Assembly: GCA_964541255.1 (NCBI GenBank)
Contig: CAZIPL010000015.1
Coordinates: forward strand, 1 to 29,676
From: CAYOSU01 sp964541255
Lineage (GTDB): Bacteria; Bacillota; Clostridia; Christensenellales; CAMQZB01
DNA: 29,676 nt
Reading direction: 5' to 3'
The stretch's first letter is position 1, and the number at the start of each line of letters is the position of its first letter. The position numbers and the translations under genes are program-made. Below the pieces are notes generated by a model, which worked only from the letters and a program-made list of their open reading frames with translations, did not search any database and had not been told where the DNA came from. Below are positions 24,651-29,676 of the stretch, piece after piece.

Positions 24651-24897
24651 CATTAACCTCCTAAAAGCATAATCGCAATGTATTTCCTTGAAAACAGGAA
24701 ACGGTTTTGTATTTAAGGGGCGAATGACTTATCGAAAAACCGTCGCTTAAGCTTGCGTAATAAAACAGATTTTTCTCAATACTTTTTTGGTAATATCTTA
24801 TTGCACGACGAAAACTATTTCCCGTTTTGCTTTGATTTAGCGCGAAACGGCGACAGTCGATTTGTCGATAAAAAATATCGATTTCCCCCTTAAGTAT

Positions 24898-24925
24898 ATT
24901 GTATATCAATATTTTTTCTTGTCAA
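24898..24925 (-). promoter_or_regulatory. Promoter of MFS copy 1, with palindrome over the -10
   Basis: Minus strand TTGACA (24925-24920), 16 bases, TACAAT (24903-24898). ATATTG-N5-CAATAT (24896-24912) overlaps the -10 and could be an operator. The predicted leader is about 240 bases, long for a transporter gene; 24651-24890 holds no gene. Confidence 0.6.
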
Positions 24926-25014
24926 TACCGAACCGAAAAAAATTTTATTTTGACCAAATACAAGATTTCAACGCGATGTATTCATAAAAACAAAGCGTTT
25001 TGATATGTACGAAA

Positions 25015-25045
25015 AAACATCTCGATGTAAAAAATCGAGATGTTT
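25015..25045 (-). terminator. Terminator of MFS copy 2
   Basis: AAACATCTCGAT (25015-25026) pairs with ATCGAGATGTTT (25034-25045), 7-base loop. Read on the minus strand it ends in a T-run. It lies 117 bases past the stop of the second MFS gene. Confidence 0.85.
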
Positions 25046-25161
25046 CGGTTATTTATCTAATGAAAGCTATATATATTGAGCCTAAAAGGCTTCAATTTTT
25101 GTTTAGCCAAATCTTTGCTTGCAATAAAAGTATTGCTGGCGAAAATGCGGTTTTATAAAAA

Positions 25162-26583
25162 TCAATCGAATTCGTAACCCGTAACCTTTTCAAGGTCAAC
25201 GCCCGCCGTTTCGTGAACCTTTGTTATGAGGATAAAGATAGCTATCGCCATGAAAGGCGCGCATGTCGCGAGGCATACCCAACCGAGGTTAAAGCTGTTT
25301 TGGAAGATTGTGATAACGATTGTGGAAACGACTGCTCCTAAGCCGTAGAAAAGTCCCGTCGCACTCATTACGGAAGCGCGAATTTCGGAGGGCGCGGATT
25401 CTGCGGGGATAGTCATGCACATCGTGTCGGACATAGTCCAAAGTCCGCCGATAGACGCGCCGTAGAAAATACCCGTAAAGATAGGGCCGAAGTGGAGCTG
25501 TGCGGAAAGAATGAAAAGCGTTAGCATCGAAAGCGCCCAAACGCCGCAGAGGGTGCAGGCTTTCTTTCTGCCGAGTCTATCCATAAGGTGCCCGAAGATT
25601 GCGGAAGCTACTGCATTGACGAACGGATAAATGAAGATTGCCGTTTGAAGACCTTCGTCGGTAAGTCCACCCTTCATAATGGTTGCGTAGTGAGAAGTAT
25701 ATACCGTCGTGCCGCCGAAAAGCGCAACTGCAATAACAAGGTTTCTCGTCTGCTTGTGTGCGAAAATGAACTTGAACGCGTTGATAAGTCCGCCCTTGTT
25801 GGCGCTCTTTTCTTCTTGTACTTGGCGTTCTCTTTCGGCACGTTCTTCTTCGGACGTCTTCAAGAATTTAAGTCTTTCGTCCATAAAGACGGGCGTTTCG
25901 CGAGCGAAGATTATGCTTGCGAGTCCTACTACGAGAGCGAACGCTACGGGGATAAGATAAGCTCTTCTCCACCAACCGAAGTCCGTTTCGGAGAAGAATA
26001 CCTTTTGAAGAACGCTTATGAGTGATACCGACGCCCAAGCGATTGCTTTCGTCAAGAAGCATAGCGTCGAACGCTTTTCTTTAGGCGCGACTTCCATTAT
26101 GTAAAGAACTTGAACGTCGTTTGGCGTAACGAAAGAAAGCAAGAGTACGCCGATTAAGTATACGATGATGTTGGGTGCTATTAAGCATACGAAAAGACCT
26201 ACGCCCATCATGCAGGTGTTTATCATCAAGAACAAACGTCTGCCGTAGATGTCCGAAAGGGATTTATAGAACGGCTGAATGACGGCAAAGCACATGGTGA
26301 TCATGGAAAAGACCGTCATTTGGTTGATTGCGTCTTTATAAAGCGGATCTTCCGTCGAGCGCGATACTATTTTGAAGAAATCGAAATATATGTATGGCTG
26401 GAACGTTCCGTTCATGTTAGAAGCAAGCTCGTCAACGATATAAACGACCGTTACGACGATCATCAAAATAAAGAAATAATGCTTCGGAAGCTTTTGCGCT
26501 TTAATACGTTCCCATTTCTGGATTTCTTTTGCTTCCTTTGCCTTTCTCGCGGCAAATTGTTCCGCTGTTTCGGTTTTTTTCAT
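25162..26583 (-). CDS. MFS transporter, copy 2
   Basis: 473 residues with the same architecture as the copy at 23235: charged tail (ARKAKEAKEIQKWERIKAQKLPKHYFF), SLSDIYGRRLFLMINTCMMG, FVTPNDVQVLYIMEVAPKEKRSTLCF and a later LMDRLGRKKAC. Blocks such as FVTPNDVQVLYIMEVAPKEKR are identical in both. Membrane segments number about 12. Differences cluster in helices 1-2 and the mid loops (e.g. KSANKGG versus KSSQKGG), so the two may transport different compounds. AAGGAG lies before the ATG. It has its own terminator and promoter(s). Confidence 0.88.
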   Translation of the reverse strand: MKKTETAEQFAARKAKEAKEIQKWERIKAQKLPKHYFFILMIVVTVVYIVDELASNMNGTFQPYIYFDFFKIVSRSTEDPLYKDAINQMTVFSMITMCFAVIQPFYKSLSDIYGRRLFLMINTCMMGVGLFVCLIAPNIIVYLIGVLLLSFVTPNDVQVLYIMEVAPKEKRSTLCFLTKAIAWASVSLISVLQKVFFSETDFGWWRRAYLIPVAFALVVGLASIIFARETPVFMDERLKFLKTSEEERAERERQVQEEKSANKGGLINAFKFIFAHKQTRNLVIAVALFGGTTVYTSHYATIMKGGLTDEGLQTAIFIYPFVNAVASAIFGHLMDRLGRKKACTLCGVWALSMLTLFILSAQLHFGPIFTGIFYGASIGGLWTMSDTMCMTIPAESAPSEIRASVMSATGLFYGLGAVVSTIVITIFQNSFNLGWVCLATCAPFMAIAIFILITKVHETAGVDLEKVTGYEFD

Positions 26584-26658
26584 AAACTCTCCTTGACCTT
26601 TTTGTAATAAATAAACGCTTTGCTTGTCTGTTGATAATCAACGATTGAGAGAAGCTGC

Positions 26659-26692
26659 AATCATATCGTATGATTATTTAGTAGCTTTTCAA
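26659..26692 (-). promoter_or_regulatory. Proximal promoter and palindrome of MFS copy 2
   Basis: Minus strand TTGAAA (26692-26687), 16 bases, TACGAT (26670-26665). The 17-base palindrome AATCATA-tcg-TATGATT (26659-26675) covers the -10, a standard repressor position. Leader about 75 bases. Confidence 0.5.
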
Positions 26693-26880
26693 TACGTTAG
26701 CCGTCTTTTTATTTGCCCTGATTTGCAAATAAATTCAATTGGGATTCATTGACGACTTTAAGACTGTTTGGAAGTCTTTTTTATATTGACTTTCAATGCA
26801 AAAGCAAAATCGTTATACCGAAAGTCAAACGCATAATCTATCGGAAGTATTCAAAAATCCGTTTGCCTTTCAAAAGACTA

Positions 26881-26911
26881 AAAAACAATAGCTCAAAAAA
26901 CTCAAGCTATT
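26881..26911 (-). terminator. Terminator-like hairpin inside the long MFS copy 2 leader
   Basis: AATAGCT (26887-26893) pairs with AGCTATT (26905-26911), followed on the minus strand by G and six T. It lies between the distal promoter (27027-27054) and the proximal one, so transcripts from the distal promoter would mostly stop here unless read through. Confidence 0.5.
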
Positions 26912-27026
26912 ATCTTGAAAGATTGCTTATCTGAGTCTCGCGATTGAGCCAAAAAGCCGTCTTTTTTGCGGAATTTTGAAATCTTTGCTTGTAGCATTAA
27001 AAAGCGTTGTTTGACTTACATAATAC

Positions 27027-27054
27027 ATTGTACACCCGAAAAACTTTTTGTCAA
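27027..27054 (-). promoter_or_regulatory. Distal promoter on the minus strand, same form as the MFS copy 1 promoter
   Basis: TTGACA (27054-27049), 16 bases, TACAAT (27032-27027): the same hexamers and spacing as at 24898-24925. Predicted start near 27020 would give a 437-base leader to the MFS gene, interrupted by the hairpin at 26881. The 27020-26693 stretch contains no supported gene. Confidence 0.5.
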
Positions 27055-27203
27055 TATAAAACCAAGATTTATTTTGAAGAAAATAGGTATGAAAAATAAT
27101 AATCTTTCCGCTCTTAGTTGTCGGTGTGTTTCAAAACGTCGAACAAAAAAGGTCGATAATAATAATCTTTCGGCCTCTTTCGAAATCTATTGCATGTTTT
27201 TGC

Positions 27204-27232
27204 TTGCAAAAAGCGAGGTTTTATAGTAAAAT
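27204..27232 (+). promoter_or_regulatory. Promoter of tRNA-Leu
   Basis: TTGCAA (27204-27209), 17 bases, TAAAAT (27227-27232). Predicted start near 27239, about 50 bases before the tRNA. Confidence 0.65.
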
Positions 27233-27290
27233 ACTTTCGCTTGGCAAAATCAATGAAAATTGCGGTTTGCAAAAGCGTAAATTTAATTTT

Positions 27291-27373
27291 GCGGATATGG
27301 CGGAACTGGCAGACGCGCTAGACTTAGGATCTAGTGGGTGACCGTGCAGGTTCGATTCCTGTTATCCGCACCA
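27291..27373 (+). tRNA. tRNA-Leu (anticodon UAG)
   Basis: The acceptor GCGGATA pairs with TATCCGC, followed by the discriminator A and an encoded CCA. T8-G9 and a D-arm with GG (AACTGGCAGAC) follow. The anticodon stem CTAGA/TCTAG carries loop CTTAGGA, giving anticodon TAG (reads CUN Leu). A long class II variable arm (about GTGGGTGACC) and the T-arm GCAGGTTCGATTCCTGT complete it. The next palindrome begins inside the CCA. Confidence 0.95.
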
Positions 27374-27411
27374 TACTAAATGGCACACTTTTTAGTGTGC
27401 CATTTAGTATG
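27372..27411. terminator. 18-bp perfect palindrome after tRNA-Leu
   Basis: CATACTAAATGGCACACT, loop TTTT, then its exact complement. It starts within the tRNA CCA end. It probably ends tRNA transcription, but without a downstream T-run; the AGTGTGCC part recurs in the second repeat copy. Confidence 0.75.
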
Positions 27412-27499
27412 TGGGAAACCGACAAATCGAACAAGACTTTAGTCTCTTCGCAGAAACGCTTTGCGTTTCCACGAGCCGAAGGCGAGTATTCCTGTTATC
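27382..27499. repeat. Direct repeat, copy 1 (118 bp)
   Basis: It starts GGCACACTTTTTAGTGTGCC (hairpin), continues with GTGGGAAACCGACAAATCG, AGACTTTAGTCT (palindrome) and GAAACGCtttGCGTTTC (hairpin), and ends ATTCCTGTTATC. The last 12 bases are identical to part of the tRNA-Leu T-arm/acceptor region (27355-27366). Confidence 0.9.
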
Positions 27500-27529
27500 T
27501 TTGAATTTTAACGCATTATCTTGAATTTT

Positions 27530-27646
27530 GGCACACTTTTTAGTGTGCCATTTAGTATGTGGGAAACCGACAAATCGAACAAGACTTTAGTCTCTTCGCA
27601 GAAACGCTTGCGTTTCCACTAGCCGAAGGCGAGTATTCCTGTTATC
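27530..27646. repeat. Direct repeat, copy 2 (117 bp)
   Basis: Same as copy 1 except one deleted T in the GAAACGC hairpin loop and one base change (CACTAGCC versus CACGAGCC), so about 98% identical. Also ends ATTCCTGTTATC (27635-27646). The two copies are 148 bases apart start to start. Confidence 0.9.
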
Positions 27647-27705
27647 GTTCAATACAAATACCTATAACTATTATTGCTTGGCAAATTATAATTATATTAT
27701 ATCTA

Positions 27706-27734
27706 TTGTAGTAATGGATAATTTATGATATAAT
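27706..27734 (+). promoter_or_regulatory. Promoter of the aldo/keto reductase
   Basis: TTGTAG (27706-27711), 17 bases, perfect TATAAT (27729-27734). Predicted leader about 100 bases to the ATG at 27844. Confidence 0.6.
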
Positions 27735-27843
27735 TTTCTAAGACTATATTGTTTATAGTATTTTTCATCAAGAATACTTATTAGTTATAGTCATACTAAA
27801 AATCTATACTTACGACATTGAAGTTTATAGGGAGAAAAAAACT

Positions 27844-28953
27844 ATGGAATATAGAAAATTGCCGCACGGAAAAGATAACGAGATGATCGGCGTTTTGGGC
27901 TTGGGTATGGGAGGAATAGGGGAAACCCCCGTAGAAGAAATCGAAGCGATAATTCGAAAAGCGATAGCAAACGGGATAAACTTTTTCGACTTGTGTACGG
28001 CGGGCGCGACGTATGCGCCTATCGGCAGAGCCATTCGCGACGTTCGCGAGAAAGTGTTCTTGCAAGTGCATTTCGGTGCGGTGTATGACGAAAACGGCGA
28101 GTACGGTTGGTGCCGCGATTTTGAAACTATAAAAAAGACATTCTTGTGGGAGCTTGAAACGCTCGGAACGGATTACGTCGATTTCGGATTTTTGCATTGC
28201 GTAGACGATGACGAAGACTTCGATAAGCTTTGCGAAATAGGCGTTTTCGATTATATAAAAGAACTTAAAGAAAAAGGCGTCGTTCGCCATATCGGTTTTT
28301 CGTCGCATACGCCGAGCGTAGCCAATCGTATTATCGATACGGGGCTTATCGATATGATGATGTTTTCGATAAATCCCGCCTATGATTTCGAAAAGGGAGA
28401 CGATTACGGAATCGGCAGCGTAAAGGAACGCTTCGATCTTTTCAAGCGATGCGAAAGAGAGGGGATAGGCATAAGCGTTATGAAACCGTTTTTCGCAGGT
28501 CAGCTTTTGTCTTCCGAACAGTCGCCTTTCGGAATTCCTTTGACTCACAACCAATGTTTGCAATACGCAATCGACCGCCCAGGCGTTTTGACCGTCGTTC
28601 CCGGCGTTCAGACGATGGAACATCTCGATACCATTTTGAAGTTCCTTACGGCAACGGACGAAGAGAAAGACTATTCCGTCATCGGTAGCTTCACTGCGGA
28701 TACGATAAAGGGTACTTGCGTATATTGCAATCACTGCCAGCCGTGTCCCGCGGGGATAGATATAGGGCTTGTGAATAAATACTACGACCTTGCGCTTGCG
28801 GGTGATACTATAGCTGCGAATCATTATACAAAGCTTTCGGTGAATGCTGACGCGTGCTTGCATTGCGGTCATTGCGAGGCGAGATGCCCGTTCTCCGTAA
28901 AACAAGAAGAAAGAATGACTGAAATAGCAAAATATTTCAACGCCTTGGCTTAG
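27844..28953 (+). CDS. Aldo/keto reductase with C-terminal 2[4Fe-4S] ferredoxin domain
   Basis: 369 residues. Residues about 1-285 form an aldo/keto reductase TIM barrel: MEYRKLPHG at the start, Asp49 in INFFDL and Tyr57 in AGATYAP. The position normally held by the catalytic Lys is His76 (KVFLQVHFG); His118 follows in GFLHCVDD. NADP-type C-terminal features are RPGVLTVVPGV. The tail has two clusters: Cys292-x2-Cys-x2-Cys-x2-Cys301-Pro and Cys338-x2-Cys-x2-Cys-x3-Cys348-Pro. Such fusions (COG1453-like) occur in anaerobes and should pass electrons to or from ferredoxin. GGGAG lies upstream of the ATG. It stands alone between two tRNA-Leu regions. The changed lysine suggests the chemistry is not classical carbonyl reduction. 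Confidence 0.9.
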   Translation: MEYRKLPHGKDNEMIGVLGLGMGGIGETPVEEIEAIIRKAIANGINFFDLCTAGATYAPIGRAIRDVREKVFLQVHFGAVYDENGEYGWCRDFETIKKTFLWELETLGTDYVDFGFLHCVDDDEDFDKLCEIGVFDYIKELKEKGVVRHIGFSSHTPSVANRIIDTGLIDMMMFSINPAYDFEKGDDYGIGSVKERFDLFKRCEREGIGISVMKPFFAGQLLSSEQSPFGIPLTHNQCLQYAIDRPGVLTVVPGVQTMEHLDTILKFLTATDEEKDYSVIGSFTADTIKGTCVYCNHCQPCPAGIDIGLVNKYYDLALAGDTIAANHYTKLSVNADACLHCGHCEARCPFSVKQEERMTEIAKYFNALA

Positions 28954-29013
28954 ATTTACAATAAACCGCCTTGTGTAATATTCTATAATACGATAAAAAG
29001 CGGCGTAAGCCCT

Positions 29014-29101
29014 GCCACCGTACTATGGATAGGAATAATCAGATAAAAATGTGTTGCAAACCCGCGGCGGCAATGAGAAGCCACCGTCCTACGGATAGGA
29101 A
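29014..29101. repeat. Pair of 22-bp direct repeats
   Basis: GCCACCGT-A-CTA-T-GGATAGGAA (29014-29035) and the same with C and C at the two variable positions (29080-29101). Spacing is 66 bases. No gene overlaps them. Confidence 0.7.
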
Positions 29102-29198
29102 CGCAATCGCTGCCCAACGTATTTAATCATTTTTTATATAATGAGATATTTTTGAAATCATTGTTAGAATATTGAATCTAAACCGATCGGGCGGGGTA

Positions 29199-29345
29199 CA
29201 ACTTTCGCCGAAAAAAAGACACCCTTTGAATGGCAATTGTATTGCCAAAATAAACAAAAAGGCTTCTTTTGAAGTACGATTGTATCGTAGAAAAAAAGGC
29301 TCCCTTTGAAGGGAGCTGTCGCCGTAAGGCGACTGAGGGATTGAT
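29199..29345. repeat. Cluster of three related palindromic intergenic repeat units
   Basis: Three head-to-tail units. Each opens with a GGCTCCCTTTGAA-like motif (29219, 29269, 29298 regions): GACACCCTTTGAA, GGCTTCTTTTGAA, GGCTCCCTTTGAA. Each carries a hairpin: TGGCAAT-tgt-ATTGCCA, TACGAT-tgt-ATCGTA, and GTCGCC-gtaa-GGCGAC (29318-29333). The last unit is complete, with the stem GCTCCCTT-tg-AAGGGAGC (29299-29316) and the end TGAGGGATT. Similar elements occur in many gut Firmicutes genomes (from memory). Confidence 0.75.
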
Positions 29346-29349
29346 AATT

Positions 29350-29611
29350 ACCACATAACATTGTTTTAATGATGCCAACTCATAGGGTGAGGGTTCTACT
29401 CTCGCCGTTTTCAAAATGATATAAAAGGTTTTGAAAGGGTTTGGAGAAATCTTTTCCTCAAAAAGTTTCCCCTAAATATTTCCCAATGCTTCTTTTTGTT
29501 GAATTATCTACGGGAAACCGAATTGATAGACGTAATATATATCGCTAAAGGCATATTGCGCGATTAAAATAAAGAAAATAAAAATTTTCCTCAAAAACCC
29601 CGAAAAAAAGT
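29350..29611. other. Gene-free stretch before the second tRNA
   Basis: No supported gene. A TGAGGGTTCTAC motif near 29391-29402 resembles the tail of the same repeat family. Confidence 0.5.
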
Positions 29612-29640
29612 TTGACATCACGGAAGTTTTTTTGTAATAT
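29612..29640 (+). promoter_or_regulatory. Promoter of the second tRNA-Leu
   Basis: TTGACA (29612-29617), 17 bases, TAATAT (29635-29640), close to consensus. Predicted start about 29647. Confidence 0.8.
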
Positions 29641-29653
29641 ATTATAGCAATGT

Positions 29654-29676
29654 GCGGCTGTGCTGGAATAGGCAGA
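29654..29676 (+). tRNA. tRNA-Leu, 5' end only (runs off the window)
   Basis: GCGGCTG-TG-CTGGAATAGGCAGA matches the start of the Leu tRNA at 27291 (GCGGATA-TG-GCGGAACTGGCAGA): acceptor strand, T8-G9, and D-arm with GGCAGA. The anticodon is outside the window. Confidence 0.8.

Noticed and set aside
26902..26997. 31-codon frame (M-L-Q-A-K-I-S-K) overlapping the hairpin in the MFS copy 2 leader, a possible leader peptide
   Set aside because: No ribosome binding site and no run of regulatory codons; attenuation by this peptide cannot be supported.
27126..27341. Plus-strand frame ending MAELADALDLGSSG
   Set aside because: Its end is the translated tRNA-Leu gene, a known annotation artefact.
27382..27646. 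CRISPR-like array
   Set aside because: Only two long (118-base) repeats with a 30-base gap, and the repeats match a tRNA end; no cas genes.
27796..28905. Long minus-strand open frame (369 codons) opposite the aldo/keto reductase
   Set aside because: It mirrors the real gene, has no ribosome site and no family features; the plus-strand frame has complete domains.

Overview
The window looks like a chromosomal segment of an AT-rich, low-GC Gram-positive, probably an uncultured gut-type anaerobic clostridium. The reasons are strong GGAGG-type ribosome binding sites, TTGACA/TATAAT-like promoters, a VanW protein, a PTS_EIIC_2 membrane protein, a bis-[4Fe-4S] aldo/keto reductase and Cys-type sulfatases. 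The exact taxon cannot be read from the sequence. All calls come from reading the sequence and from family memory; no database search was run.

Layout. (1) 1-2304: the 5' part of a minus-strand FAD-dependent dehydrogenase, a 700 bp spacer, then a DMT/EamA exporter. It ends at a near-perfect bidirectional terminator. (2) 2363-5513, all minus strand: a TetR regulator, an FMN-reductase stub that looks like a pseudogene, a GNAT acetyltransferase, an alpha/beta hydrolase with an extra N-terminal domain, and a membrane-flavodoxin fusion. The genes are packed like one operon. (3) 5514-6319: a gene-poor spacer with a possible IS3-type remnant, ending in a strong promoter with two palindromes at and after the predicted +1. 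(4) 6320-14220: the most interesting locus. A tripartite tricarboxylate-type transporter (tctC-tctB-tctA) runs without a break into a Cys-type sulfatase, a LacI-family regulator, a DUF4432 aldose-epimerase-like protein and a second Cys-type sulfatase. Neither sulfatase has a signal peptide, so the simplest reading is high-affinity uptake of a small sulfated (probably acidic sugar) molecule followed by desulfation in the cytoplasm.

(5) 14221-16574: a gene-poor spacer with a terminator, then a minus-strand flavin reductase-like protein and a PTS_EIIC_2 membrane protein. (6) 16734-21849, plus strand: a NUDIX hydrolase, a CCA-adding enzyme, RmuC, a PHP phosphoesterase and a VanW protein, mostly overlapping end to end as a housekeeping operon. 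An AraC regulator (21906-23132) follows from its own promoter, apparently with almost no leader. (7) 23235-26583, minus strand: two paralogous MFS transporters, each with its own promoter, terminator and leader. (8) 27291-29676: tRNA-Leu(UAG) followed by a long palindrome and two 98%-identical 118 bp repeats that each end in a 12 bp copy of the tRNA 3' part; an aldo/keto reductase with a ferredoxin tail; a cluster of palindromic intergenic repeats; and the first 23 bases of a second tRNA-Leu behind a strong promoter.
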